Below are positions 22,735 to 33,854 of a stretch of 64,000 nt of DNA, in pieces. The notes beneath the pieces are model-generated. The model made no database searches. It saw nothing but the letters and a program-made list of their open reading frames with translations, and was not told the DNA's origin. Each line of letters begins with the position of its first letter. Position 1 is the first letter of the stretch. Made by a program: the position numbers and the translations under genes. This stretch comes from Dermanyssus gallinae (Eukaryota > Arthropoda > Arachnida > Mesostigmata > Dermanyssidae): the NCBI GenBank assembly GCA_003439945.1, contig QVRM01001414.1, forward strand, positions 186,001 to 250,000, written 5' to 3'.

Positions 22735-22947
22735 TTACCCGTGACACAAAGTTCTTGCGTCAGGCTCTTTACCACTGTTCTCGTTGGCCTCATGGTTAAT
22801 AAGCTTTTGTGCTATGGCAGCCATCTTGTCGAGAAACTTGCTTGAGACCGCTTCTTTGTGTCTGTTCCTGCCTGGAATTATTGCGTGGTCTTCCTTCGTA
22901 CTTTTCATGGGCAATTCGGAGCTGCTCTTGCCCGGGTCTTTTGCCAT
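22735..22947 (-). CDS. Short ORF, unknown; possible exon or LINE remnant
   Basis: A 70-codon ORF with a true ATG (22947). It starts MAKDPGKSSSELPMKSTKED and contains a lysine-rich middle with SSKFLDKMAAIAQKLINHEA, likely helical. It is the only ORF in the surrounding 4 kb with mixed, protein-like composition. No family recognised, no promoter or splice sites obvious. It may be chance or the start of a degraded retrotransposon ORF1. Confidence 0.2.
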   Translation of the reverse strand: MAKDPGKSSSELPMKSTKEDHAIIPGRNRHKEAVSSKFLDKMAAIAQKLINHEANENSGKEPDARTLCHG

Positions 22948-22949
22948 GG

Positions 22950-24436
22950 ATGAGAGAGGTGGACGTTGGACACTGCTTAAGATTAGGTCATAGGACCATA
23001 ACTGGCAAAAACCACTTTACTGTGAACCTAAGGAGTTAAGGCATCACTAACCGGCAGTATAATCATTTCCTGAATTAAATATAGTTAGATTGTATATGTT
23101 GCTAGGCAAATCGAATTTACTTTGCAAAATATGAGTCAATGCAAAATATCACGTTCTGAACAGCGGAGATTTCATCTACACAAGTCGAGGACAGTAGCTT
23201 AATTATCTAACGGACCATTAACGTATTAGTAACGATTGCTAATAGTTCTTTTGTAATCGGTTTTTGCATTTGGTCTTACCGGCTATTGGTAGGCGCTTTG
23301 TGTCTGAGGCGCCTTGTCTAATACCAAATACAGATCCCTATATATATTTTTAAAACATGTTTTATATTACAGCATTCGACTAACCTTCTGCCCTGCTGGA
23401 CTCACTAAGGGAACCTCGTCTTGATAAAGAAAAAAAAAAGACATAACTATTGGGTTCACCCTGTAGGGCTTTACTGCACACTTGCTATCATTAGAGGCTA
23501 ACTATCCCCAGTAGTTGATAACAATAGGCTTCTTCCGATATCCTCATATTTTGTGTCTAGGATGACGCCATTTCCTATACATAGAAACTTCTATTTCATG
23601 GCGTTTATTTACTGTGCGACCCTATTGAAATCCTTAGGGTGCTGACGCAGTTGTAAAGTGCACCACGTCTACGCTGCAGATTGCCTTCAGCCGCGTTATT
23701 ATTACAGAAATGTCTTACGAATATTAGGTCTGGTTGAACCCTTTCAATGCGTTCAGGTTTGAAATCGAAAAATACTTAGACGTAGATGCTGTGAAATGGC
23801 TATTAGAATGAATACGTACCATTTGCCAACTTGATCAATGACTGTATCGAACTGTTCGGCAATTAATATCGCTCACTCGAGCAAACGGTGGTCTAGCAGA
23901 GTTTCCCTGAATGCGAGGTCCAGTTTGGCGGTCGGTCTGGTGCTGAGAGAGGAGAGGTCAGCCGGTGTTGAGCTTGACGGCCGTTTGAACGCATCGGTTG
24001 AGCGTGAGCTAGATCCGTCTTCTCCTTCGCTCGTTAATCGAGTTTTCGACAAAACACTAATTATTGTAGTGATGATGATGATGATTAGCATTCGCCTGCT
24101 CCAACGATTGGTTTAGTAGGAGGAGGTCTGCTATCATTAGATACGACCCGTCATTGGCGGTCGTTGAGCTGCAACAGCTGTCGCCGGTCCGACGAGGACG
24201 TGTGAGATTTACTGCCCGGAACCCGTCGACGAGGCACCCGGAACACGACGAGGCCTCGTAGCCTACGTGCCAGGCACACGGTCGTGAAGGCCTTGGAGTT
24301 GGCCGGCAGAACGGAACCCACGTGCGTGAGATAATGCTGTCATTTATTTTACAATTATGTAGCACCACATTTACTCGACGAATGCGATATCTGCTGCTAC
24401 TTTTTTTTTACTGAAGACGAAATTGCAATGTTATAT
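22950..24436. other. Unannotated sequence
   Basis: No gene or element recognised. Positions 23850-24340 are GC-richer with overlapping antisense ORFs of no clear character. Confidence 0.4.
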
Positions 24437-24882
24437 ACTGGGTAATTCGTATTAAAATTCACTTCTTTTGAGGTTTGGTAGATCTCGGCAAGAAAACATT
24501 TTTTTCCTATGGAGGGAGGACGCGGAAACGTCTTGTTTAGGAGAGAGAGAGTAAATTTTATGAAAGTAGTTATTCTGCCTTTATTTCTCCTACATAGTTG
24601 TGCAAAATCTACGTTTGCGGGAGAACCCGTCAACACATGAAGGAACCAATCATATCGGCGTGTTCGGAGGCCACTTCACTAGCTTGCGTAGCGAAAAGCG
24701 AATAGCAGATTGGGGAAAGTCATGAAAAAGTCGATATGTTGCTATGTTTTACGTTAACGCGTTTTTTGTGAAAAATGGTAAAATTTTTCCATTACGACCG
24801 AAAATTTGTGTCCAAAAGACCAGTCTCGCGCAATAGCAAATTTAATGCCCGCTATTTTGGTACCAAAGTGATGGTGCTTCTT
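24437..24882. mobile_element. Diverged fragment of foldback element, family FB-B
   Basis: It starts ACTGGGTAATTCG and continues with CTTCTTTTGAGGTTTGGTAG, TCTCGGCAAGAAAAC, CTCCTACATAGTTGTGCAAA and TTTGCGGGAGAACC, in the same order as the left arm of the palindrome at 31148-32050. It ends at AATGCCCGCTATTTTGGTAC, where the LINE C fragment begins. It is one arm only and noticeably more diverged than the two arms at 31-33 kb are from each other. Confidence 0.8.
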
Positions 24883-24885
24883 GGC

Positions 24886-25078
24886 ACGGACCGATCAGCA
24901 AGGGAATCAGAGTATTCGTCAATAAATTAAGTAAACGAATTCAGGAGATCATGAGCGATCGAACGAAGGGCCAATTCTTGAGGCAAGCGTTGTCTTTGGC
25001 CGTTTGCAGAAATGACGCGGCATCTATTTTAGGCGCCATGGAGCAAAGTAATCCTTTAAAAGAATTGCGATAATACGT
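24886..25078 (+). mobile_element. Diverged LINE family C C-terminal fragment
   Basis: One frame reads KRIQEIMSDRTKGQFLRQAL, SLAVCRNDAASILGAMEQ, and ends LKELR with a stop. This matches GKRIELTTGDKRAFDFLLQR and LSLAVQRGNAAAIMGTM in the copy at 33939-34490. It is divergent enough to be a related subfamily rather than the same one. Confidence 0.65.
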
Positions 25079-25116
25079 TCAGGCCTTACAACTGTAACAC
25101 TATTTAACATTAAATA

Positions 25117-25168
25117 ATATATATATATATATATATATACTTTTTTTTAATATAGATGAATTTGTCTG

Positions 25169-25251
<83 letters not shown>
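25117..25251. repeat. Cluster of (AT)n microsatellites
   Basis: Three AT runs (25117-25138, 25169-25192, 25193-25251) separated by short T-rich sequence. Confidence 0.95.
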
Positions 25252-25254
<3 letters not shown>

Positions 25255-25687
25255 TATTATCAGATAAATCGCAACGAAAAAGCGGACGGATCGCGTAACT
25301 ATCAAGCAGCAGCGTGACTGCGTGCGTGTTTCGGGCAGAACGAAGAAACAGGCACGTATTTAGTCTTCCACGGTTGAAGGTCTAATTGTTATTCTAATAG
25401 TATCGTTATGTGGTCCTGCTTGGTGCAATATAGATCAAAACTTAATTGCCTTTTTACCTGCAACGAAGCTTCACGACTGCGACCTCCGCGTGCTAAGGAA
25501 GCTTATTCGGGATTCGTTACTTTAATTATGAATGCAATAATCTACGAAGCTCTGCATCAATTTATACGCTGGAAATTGCTAAATTCAGCGCTGTAAACTA
25601 TGCATATGTTTGTATAATGTCTAGAGGCGCCCATGCATATACCAAGATGGTAAACTTGGGTGCATCACAAGCCTAATTATTGCAAAA
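25252..25687. other. Unannotated sequence
   Basis: A 62-codon ORF at 25408-25596 has an ATG but no recognisable domain. Otherwise nothing. Confidence 0.4.
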
Positions 25688-25987
25688 AGTTATATATATA
25701 TATATATAATTTTTTTTACAAGACAACTACATTTTAGACGCTCGTAATGGGCTAAGTTGCCTGTGGCACGAAATCGTCTAAACGCATCTATCGTCATTGC
25801 GTTCTCGTACTGGAATTATATAGGCTTTCTTCAGCAGAGGTATGTAGCAGCAGTGCAATGACAACCACGTCCAACAAATTCAACCAGCACGGCCGGGGCT
25901 CGAACTAGCGATGTTTCGCTAACCGTGGTTGCCATGGCAACGCCCCGTTTCGAACGGTGCGTTAGCCGCCTAAGCCACCGCCGCTAC
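25688..25987 (-). mobile_element. tRNA-derived SINE (type 2) with a Ser-tRNA-like head
   Basis: On the minus strand the head starts near 25985 (GCGGCGGTGGCTTAGGCGGC). It has an A-box-like TGGCTTAGGCGG, then CCG-TTCGAAA-CGG as an anticodon stem-loop whose anticodon would be CGA (Ser). A strong extra-arm hairpin follows (GTTGCCATGGCAAC), then a B-box-like AGTTCGAGCCCC at 25895-25906. The A-to-B spacing of about 60 bases and the long variable arm are class II (Ser/Leu) features. The T stem does not pair, so this is not a working tRNA. A body of about 180 bases runs to an A-rich stretch and TA repeats near 25690-25715. Ser-tRNA-derived SINEs are known from ticks, which fits a chelicerate but does not prove it. 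Confidence 0.65.
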
Positions 25988-26019
25988 TAAATATATATAT
26001 ATATATATATATTTTTTTT
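25988..26019. repeat. (AT)n and poly-T run
   Basis: AT repeat of 23 bases followed by nine Ts. It borders the 5' end of the SINE. Confidence 0.9.
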
Positions 26020-26795
26020 TTAAATATACGTGCGTTTTATTATTAACATGTGCGATGACCATAACTTCATTTGTTTTTCCGTAAGGCTAATGCCCGTGTA
26101 CGGTTTTGCACTGATACATCCAAGCATCATTGTCAAAGGAAGGAAATATTGTGTGTAGACACACGTATCTTGCATGTTTCTACCTAATTATACCTAAATA
26201 TACCTAAGGAAGCCAAAATAGTGACCCATAATTTAAATTATCAGAAGTCTCATATTATGCTAACCCCCATAATAATAAATAAGAAAACATTTTTGTACTT
26301 ATTTTATATATCTAGTGCGTAATGATACGTTTTTTTCAAATGTGCAACATTTGCTCTTCATAATCATATGACAATTTGCAATGTGCTAACTAACAACATC
26401 TAGTTTCATTTTGTCAGCCGAGCTTAGCAATACTTCATCTAGTCAGTTTAGTGCATGTTTAGAAGCGTACACATGCTTTTGCACACGTGGGCCACGTGCA
26501 TAGGCAGTTTGGGTATCTCTTTCTGTTCACACACACATTCATTCATGCCTCCCGCTGATCATCCCCACGCGGCAGCAGCAGCACCATCGTTGTCTTGGCA
26601 GCGGCGGTGGTCGCCAGGAGTTTCTATTCGAGGAGAGAAATTATGTCAGTGTCACTTAGCGTTGCGATGTGCTTTCGTATGGCGAGTTTTAACAGTCGGT
26701 GGCGTTCATTTGGAGGTTCACGGATGTTTGTGGGGCAGGTGTTTAATAGTTTTATGAAGTGGTGAATTGCTGTTCGGCGCACTGTTTCCGTTCGT
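26020..26795. other. Unannotated, GC-richer at the right end
   Basis: Positions 26455-26760 are GC-richer, with an open frame of 100 codons that lacks any domain I know. No gene called. Confidence 0.35.
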
Positions 26796-26827
26796 GTGTA
26801 TTCTATGTTAATTTTATCATTTTGCCG

Positions 26828-29571
26828 TCATCTCGTTGAATAGCTGTGTGTAGGTCTATTTCTATTTTGAATTTCACACCCGGTTTCTGTTTCTTCAAGA
26901 AGGAAGAAAATAAGTACGGATTCGGCATAGAGCTGACGAAAAGGAATTATTTTGAGTGTTTGCATCAGGGGAGCTGCACTAGTTATGGCGCTAACATCGG
27001 CGATTAGTCGCACCGCTTTTTTTTGCAAGATCATCAGCGGTTTCAGTATAGTAGGGAAGGTTCCACCAAACACGACGATTGCGTATCTAAAATAAGCTTC
27101 AATAAGTGCTTTATATAATTCTAGTTTGAATTTAGTCGTAGCAGACGAACGTATTTGACTGAGGACTGCAATGCTTTTTCGGATTTTGCGGGCGGTGTGG
27201 TCTACGTGTGAGTTCCATGTTAAATTACTGCTTATTATCACTCCAAGATATTTAATTGTGTCTGTTTTTTGTATAAATGGGCAGTTGCATGTTTTGTTTG
27301 GTATATGATTGTGTAGTTGGATTTTGTCAGGTACAGTCAGGTTGCGGCGACATTTTAAATTAAAGTGTATAAATTTTGTCTTGTTGTGGTTTATTACAAG
27401 CCCGTTTGTTTTCATCCAGTTTCCTACCTGCCTCAGCCCTTGTTCAACATGATGTCGGTCGTGGTAAAGGTTTTGTCTATATACGAGTGCAGTATCGTCT
27501 GCGAACATATATTTGGTTGATCCGTCGTGTAAGTGGAAAATATCATTACAGTACAGTATGTATAGCAGTGGCCCGATCACGCTTCCCTGGGGGACCCCGA
27601 AGGGTCTTAGATCTATCTCTGAAGAATCACTATTATATGAATAAGTTTATTTCCTGCAGTGAAGATACGTGGCGACTACGTTTAATGCTCGCGAAGTGAT
27701 TCCCATATTTGACATCTTTTTTAGGAGACGGTTGTGCGGTAAGGTATCATATGCACGTGAGAGATCGAGAAATACTGCCACGGGTCGGTTTCCTTTGTCC
27801 ACTTCCGAGGCTATCATTTCCTGTATTGCTATTAGTGCTGATTGTGTACTCTTGCCAGTTCTAAAGCCAAACTGATTTTTGTGTAATATGTTGTTTTCAT
27901 GCAGGTGCTGTTTTATCCGCTTGGCTATTAGTTTCTCAATTAACTTACCAATAGTGCTTAATAGAGATATGGGTCTAAAGTTGTCGATATCTTGTTTGTT
28001 ACCTTGTTTGTGTACGAGCACCAATTCCGATCGCTTTAAGGCCATTGGAAATTGCCCTTGTGAGAATATAGCGTTTGTTAGTTTCAAGACGATATATGTG
28101 AATGTCTCGTTTTGCTGTTTAATGATGTTGTTTGTTACGTAGTCGTATCCTGGTGCCTTATGAATTTTTAGGTGTTGTATTTCTCCATGTACTTCTTCCT
28201 TGGTTGCCGGTGCAAAAGAGCGCAATGGCTCGTTGAAGGTGTATGTAGGGAGGCTGTTGTTGGCTGATGTTTGTCCGGTTGACAAACTCAGACGCTCACC
28301 GACTGTAGCAAAGTGCAGGTTGACTTTTTCTACTTCCGCTTTCATTGACGGTAGGCTTTCACATACCGACAGTGTGTTTGGGTCAAGTTTGTCGGCGCGC
28401 CGGTGGCCCCTTATGTATTCGTTGATAACTCGCCAGTCTTTTTTCTTGTCCCCAACAAACTTTGCCTTGAAATAGGCATCCTTTGCGTGTCTTAGTTGTA
28501 ACTTAATTTGGTTTCTAAGCCGGCAGTGTTCCTGTTTTAGGCCTGGGTTTATTTTAGTTCTTTCGAAAAGACTGCCTCTTTCTCTAATTTTTTTTAGTAT
28601 GCTCGATGTTATCCACGGCTTGAGGATGGTCTTTTTTGCGCGTGTATGACCTTCTTTTGTATAGTATGTGGCTTTTTGCTGGCATGTTTGTAGTGAGGCC
28701 TGGATGATCTTACATATTGCTTCTGGGTTCTCTTCATGACCTAATAAATCGATCCACTTGATTTTCCGCACTTCATTCGCAAATTTCTTGCTGTTTATGG
28801 ATTTGGGTGGTGTCCGGTTTTTCTGTTGTTTAAATGTGGTTGATGTTATGTCTAGCGTTAGCAGAATAGCACGGTGATCAGACACGCCTCTGGTACTTTG
28901 TAACTCGATATGAGCAACATCGATTGATCTCGTTTTTGTCAGTACATGATCGATTGTAGTGGCGCTATCTGCCGTAACTCTTGTGTGGTCTGTTTTTTGT
29001 AGTATAAAACCTTCTTTTGACAGGGTGTCCATGTACGTCGTGCTGATTTCTGATGATTTGCTAACATCAATCTTTGAATCTGTAAGGATTATTGTTTTTG
29101 TGAATTGTCTGATTTGCACATCACTTGTAGTTCTTGAATGAACAGTTCTGGTGAAGAAAAGCTTTTGTTGGGTGACCTGTAGATGCCTATTAGTAGTAAT
29201 GTTGTGTCTGTTATTGTTATTTTTACAGAGCATATATCTGCGTTTTGCATTTGTACTGCTACCTGTGTCGTATCGTATTTGTCGTTTATAAATAATGCGA
29301 CTCCTCCTGCTCTGCTTTTGCTCTCAGGTGAAAAAAAGCTCTTGTAACCATCTATATGTATGCTGTTTAGGGAGTCTTCTCTCCCCCAGGTCTCCGTGAG
29401 GACCAGTGCATCGTGTGCGGTTTTCGTTGACAACATTCCCAGGAGGAGGTCGAAATTCGCTGAAATACTTCTGATATTCAATAAATAAACCCTAAATGAT
29501 TTACTGGCTTCCTTATTTATACCTACACTATTATTAAATTGATATTGTTGACATGAAACGTTTTCTTCCAT
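26828..29571 (-). pseudogene. LINE B ORF2: endonuclease and reverse transcriptase, disabled
   Basis: The ATG is at 29571. The endonuclease has VYLLNIRSI, DALVLTETW, and the GGVALFI strand. The frame changes near 29100, and the expected GDFN motif reads TDSK after it, so the catalytic site looks damaged. The next frame holds SDHRAI, then the linker, then the reverse transcriptase: APGYDYV, DNFRPISLLSTIGKLIEKL, QFGFRTGKST, FLDLSRAYDTLPH. A single TAA near 27645 interrupts; the same frame then continues with GVPQGSVIGPLLYILYCNDI and the catalytic FADD box in KYMFADDTALV. The thumb and connection region ends at 26828. No RNase H domain is seen, as usual for CR1. Confidence 0.85.
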
Positions 29572-29757
29572 GCATGTGCTATTTCCCCGAAATATGTGGT
29601 TATATCAAGTTGTCGGAACGTGAATACACTTGGTTGAGAAAAAAAGAAGACATGTATTGTCATAGATTTTACAGTCTCTGTAATAGTCTGTCGTGGTGCT
29701 TAATTTGTCTTCTCAGCATTCAATCTCTTGGGGTCTGAATATTTTGTAGGTGTGGTT

Positions 29758-30769
29758 TCAAGTGGTCTTTTTTCTCCGCTTTTCTCTGCGGTTGTGTTTT
29801 CCCGTTTTTTTTTCTAAATAATTTGTGTAATCTCGTAATCCAGCCAGTGATTTAATCTGCGTCTCCTCTCCAGACTCGTGTTTAATATAGATAGAGCAGT
29901 TGTGTATGTTTGTTCTGGTGTGTATGTTATATTTGCTCTTCCGTTTATTGCATGCCACTTTTAGTTGGTATAGTTGCGGGGCGATGTTAGAGCTGGCTGT
30001 GATGGTGTTTTGAGCTGTTCCGCTGCTACAGCTGCCGCCGGTGGATTCATTGTTGTTGTTTGAGGTTCCTGGTGCGGTTTGGTAGACCCCGCTAAGGGTA
30101 AGTGGTCTGGCCCTGTCTCCAATACGGTTTATGAATTTGCGGGCATTTTCTTCAGTGTCGAGTGTGGTTACTATAGCGCTGTTGGCTTTTACGTAGCTTC
30201 TTCTCCTCGCTTTCACTAACGAAATGTTGTCAACACCAGCAACACTGATCAGCTGTTTGATTAGGCTAGCAGTCGTGGCGGACGACTCCTTGGCGGGACC
30301 AGGGATGTTGTGTCTAACAACATCCCGCAGTAACTGTGACTGTTCGAGTTTCAAAAGCCGCTGGCTGTCAGCGCTTTCCATTGTTTGGCTGCTTTCCACT
30401 TTGTCAAGCCGCTCTGTTAGTTTCTGCAAGTCTTCTTGAATGGTGTCAATTTGTTTCACTTTAGCAGTCATTTCTGCCATTTTTGTTGTAATTGCTGCAA
30501 TATCATCGTGCATTTTGGGAACAGTTGCAACGGCGTTTTTTTATCTCCGACAGTTGATTGTGGATGGATGCTAGTGCCGCGGTAGTGGATTTTTGAGATG
30601 GTGATTGTGCGGTGCCCTCGCATACTTCGCAGAGCCACTTCCCTCGTGGTTTGGTCTTTGTAGGCAGGCCCCAGCACGTTGGATGTACAGTGGTCTTACA
30701 TACCTTGCAAACCATGAGCATATTGTCGGTGGAGCTTTTCTCGCAGCACAACTCGCACTTAAGCACCAT
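29758..30769 (-). pseudogene. LINE B ORF1: PHD-finger, coiled-coil RNA-binding-type protein, one frameshift
   Basis: The likely start is ATG at 30769 (MVLKCELCCEKSSTDN). Residues 4-50 form a C4HC3 PHD finger with pairs CELC, CKVC, HPTC and CEVC. In a run of seven As near 30540 one base is extra, and the frame changes there: SEIKKRRC should read SEI-KNAVATVPKMHDDIAA. The second part has a coiled coil (MAEMTAKVKQIDTIQEDLQK...), then a folded region with VAGVDNISLVKARRRSYVKA and IVTTLDTEENARKFINRI, like the RNA-chaperone half of LINE ORF1 proteins, and a basic tail. It would bind the LINE RNA. An A-run indel explains the break more simply than a programmed shift. Confidence 0.75.
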
Positions 30770-30871
30770 TTTATAGGTGATTTGTGTCACTTAAGGTGTC
30801 AAGAAACTTGATTTTTCACTTTTTTCGGGGAGCCGGTGTGGTAGCGACCTACTCCGACATGGGTGGATGAA

Positions 30872-30912
<41 letters not shown>
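30872..30912. repeat. (AT)n microsatellite
   Basis: Forty-one bases of AT repeat just beyond the 5' end of the CR1-like LINE. Confidence 0.95.
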
Positions 30913-30915
<3 letters not shown>

Positions 30916-31729
30916 CAGCTAGCTTCGCAAATCCTGGTTTTCCTATTCTAGGCCTCTGGTAGTCAGGAAGTTAGCATACTAAATGCGCTAGGTGAACCAT
31001 TCTTAATGGACTGCATACGGGGTCGATGTCCCTCCAAGCATCTCAAACTATAATAATTACCATTTTCCCAGGGCCCGCCGCCGTTGATTAATAAACTTGC
31101 TTGGATCACAACTTTACCTAAAAAGAACAATATAAATATATATATATACAGGGTGTTACGTAAAAAGTTGTACTTCTTTCGAGGTTTGATCGAGCTCGGC
31201 AAGAAAATAATTTTTCCCAATGGGCGGAAGCCAAGAAAACGTTTTGTTTAGGAGTGAGGATGAAATTTAGAAAAGTCGTTATTCTTTCTTATTTTCTCCT
31301 ACATAGTTGTACAAAATCTACGTTTGCGGGAGAACCAGTCAACGCATGAAGCAACCGATCATACCAGTGTGTGCGGCGGAAAATTTTGCATAACCTAAAT
31401 GACACCTAACGCAAGCTAGCAAAAAGCAAATAGGTGGAATAAAAAAAATCATAAAAAGTCGATTTGTTGTTATAACTTACGTTGAAGCTTTCACGTGCAA
31501 AATCTAAAAAAATTGCCATTGCGCACAAATGACGAACACTCTCTGACGATAGCAAATTTAATGCCCGTCATTTTCGTACCAAAGTGGTGCTGCGTTACGT
31601 AGTTGCTGAGAAACTAGGCTTTTTCGACAGCCATATCAAAAGCAAAGGCATGCATACTTCCTAGCATCTTGACCTGCTTTACCACAGAAACCACTTGCGC
31701 ACGTCCAGAAACACACCAGCATTTATTTA

Positions 31730-32106
31730 TTATAAGAAGTGCTCGAAGTTCCGTCCGCCTACCACTAAACACGTTCTGTAGCGATTGCACAGGCTCTCTT
31801 GCACTCGTGTAAATATGTTAGGCATTGCCCTAACGGCGTCAGCAGCGTTGAATATACGGTCATCCAGATCTTCACGCGATTCAACGGGGGTTTCGTAGAC
31901 AACACTCTTTAGGTAGCCCCACAAAATAAGTCGAGGCTTGTTAAATCGGGGGAGCGAGGTGGCCAAGCTATAGACCCGCCTCGGCCGATCCACCGATTCT
32001 TGAATGCTTCGTTTAGGTATTCTCGAACCGTAGCAGAGTTGTGTGGCGGCGCACCATCATGCTGGAACCACATTCTTAGACGAACGCTTTCCGGGACGCT
32101 TTCCAA
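31730..32106 (-). pseudogene. Transposase 3' remnant, left arm and spacer of FB-B
   Basis: Minus strand: RLRMWFQHDGAPPHNSATVR, then GRGGSIAWPPRSPDLTSLDL, then a one-base frameshift, then WGYLKSVVYETPVESREDL and a C-terminal VGGRNFEHFL with stop. The HDGAPPH and SPDL motifs carry the second and third acidic residues of an IS630/Tc1/mariner-type DDE transposase. The same kind of protein is common in arthropod genomes. The 5' two-thirds of the gene are missing, so no product can be made. Confidence 0.75.
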
Positions 32107-32413
32107 AGGCTGGGGTAACGTATAAATAAAAAATGCGCGATAGGCAGACCTGACACTTCGTTTTATAGGTTTTGGCGTTGGCGGTTTTTCTTATGGTGTT
32201 TTGGCGTCTCGAATGACGAATTCCGAATCAAAGCCCGCGCAAATTTCCGATAGAAGCTTGTGCGAACGGCGAATAATTTCGAAACAAAGCCGGCTGCTCA
32301 GCGTAAACAAATGCTGGTGTGTTTGTTTCCGCCAGATTAGATGCAGCTGCGTATCGCGCGTTTTTGATTCATACGTTACCCAGTTGTTAGAAGGAAAGCT
32401 TTCGTCTGAAAAT

Positions 32414-32734
32414 GCCGCCACACAACTCTGCTACGGTTCGAGAATACCTAAACGAAGCATTCAAGAATCGGTGGATCGGCCGAGGCGGGTCTATAGCTTG
32501 GCCACCTCGCTCCCCCGATTTAACAAGCCTCGACTTATTTTGTGGGGCTACCTAAAGAGTGTTGTCTACGAAACCCCTGTTGAATCGCGTGAAGATTTGG
32601 TTGACCGTATATTCAACGCTGCTGACGCCGTTAGGGCAATGCCTAACATATTTACACGAGTGCAAGAGAGCCTGTGCAATCGCTACAGAACGTGTTTAGT
32701 GGTAGGCGGACGGAACTTCGAGCACTTCTTATAA
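32414..32734 (+). pseudogene. Transposase 3' remnant, right arm of FB-B
   Basis: The mirror image of the left-arm remnant, beginning inside the APPHNSATVREYL motif. It carries the same one-base frameshift (CTTATTTTGTGGGGC) between SLDL and WGYLKSV and ends VGGRNFEHFL. A visible difference is SREDLV here against SREDLD on the left. The shared frameshift means that the copy that was duplicated was already broken. Confidence 0.75.
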
Positions 32735-33315
32735 TAAATAAATGCTGGTGTGTTTCTGGACGTGCGCAAGTGGTTTCTGTGGTAAAGCAGGTCAAGATGC
32801 TAGGAAGTATGCATGCCTTTGCTTTTGATATGGCTGTCGAAAAAGCCTAGTTTCTCAGCAACTACGTAACGCAGCACCATCACTTTGGTACGAAAATGAC
32901 GGGCATTAAATTTGCTATCGTCAGAGAGTGTTCGTCATTTGTGCGCAATGGCAATTTTTTTAGATTTTGCACGTGAAAGCTTCAACGTAAGTTATAACAA
33001 CAAATCGACTTTTTATGATTTTTTTTATTCCACCTATTTGCTTTTTGCTAGCTTGCGTTAGGTGTCATTTAGGTTATGCAAAATTTTCCGCCGAACACAC
33101 TGGTATGATCGGTTGCTTCATGCGTTGACTGGTTCTCCCGCAAACGTAGATTTTGTACAACTATGTAGGAGAAAATAAGGCAGAATAACGACTTTTCTAA
33201 ATTTCATCCTCACTCCTAAACAAAACGTTTTCTTGGCTTCCGCCCATTGGGAAAAATTATTTTCTTGCCGAGCTCTATCAAACTTCGAAAGAAGTACAAC
33301 TTTTTACGTAACACC

Positions 33316-33319
<4 letters not shown>

Positions 33320-33358
<39 letters not shown>
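33320..33358. repeat. (TA)n microsatellite at a transposon end
   Basis: Thirty-nine bases of TA directly follow the CACCCTG terminus of FB-B. A shorter TA run precedes the other terminus (31135-31147). Confidence 0.95.
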
Positions 33359-33359
<1 letters not shown>

Positions 33360-33854
33360 CCTGCTCACTAAATAAAGACAGTAAACAAATCAATATTGTT
33401 ATATCGATGTTTGTAGACACTCGCCCAACTTTCCTTCATACATAATAATCCAACTCATGTGGATTATATGTCTAACTGTGACAATATTTCCAAATAATAT
33501 TTCTAAATAACCATTAGTCTTTATCGAATAACATGACTGCAGATTTTTTATAGCTAATCGTGCACTAAATAGCTCGTATTGTCAGGTGTGCCATATATTT
33601 GAACCCTGTGTGGCCTATTGATTGGCGGAGCATCTATTCATAGTTTCATCAAGGTTTGTAGAAACATGTAAAAAGCCAGCTTTTTTAAGACTTCACATTT
33701 CTGCAATGAGCGTGGTAGCCTAACGCTTTTCTACCCAATTGAAACACTTAAGACGTGCACATAGGTTTGAAATTTGCTTTATCTCTTCTTCTGAATTGTG
33801 GGCAAGACAACGGCCATTTTTATCACAGATTTTCTATACTTATGGGAAATTTTT
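33359..33854. other. Unannotated AT-rich sequence
   Basis: No gene or element recognised. Confidence 0.45.

Larger units (their letters stand above)
26800..30865 (-). mobile_element. Nearly full-length CR1-like non-LTR retrotransposon (LINE family B)
   Basis: About 4.05 kb on the minus strand. A short 5' UTR comes first, then ORF1 with a PHD finger and coiled coil, then ORF2 with endonuclease and reverse transcriptase, and a short 3' end. I counted three lesions: one indel in ORF1, one frameshift at the end of the endonuclease and one stop in the reverse transcriptase. This is few for a dead LINE, so it is fairly young. The right (5') end lies beside the (TA)n array at 30872. The 3' end is not marked by a clear tail. 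ORF1 with a PHD finger is usual in the CR1 group. Confidence 0.85.
31148..33319. mobile_element. Giant palindromic foldback transposon, family FB-B
   Basis: It starts ACAGGGTGTTACG and ends CGTAACACCCTGT, flanked on both sides by TA repeats. The left arm 31148-32050 (903 bp) and right arm 32414-33319 (906 bp) are inverted copies with very few differences. The spacer is 363 bp. Each arm carries, from the inside out, the 3' end of a transposase gene and about 580 bp of non-coding terminal sequence. Such a structure arises when two copies join head to head with loss of the 5' part, and it can only move with a transposase supplied elsewhere. TA flanks and the transposase type suggest an IS630/Tc1/mariner-like system. 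Confidence 0.9.

Noticed and set aside
25895..25985. A functional tRNA-Ser (CGA)
   Set aside because: The A-box, anticodon loop and variable arm are good but the T stem does not pair, and a body plus A-rich tail follows, as in a SINE.
30530..30550. Programmed frameshift in LINE B ORF1 at seven As
   Set aside because: The shift needed is +1 (one base skipped); the classical slippery heptamer gives -1. A one-base indel in the homopolymer is simpler.
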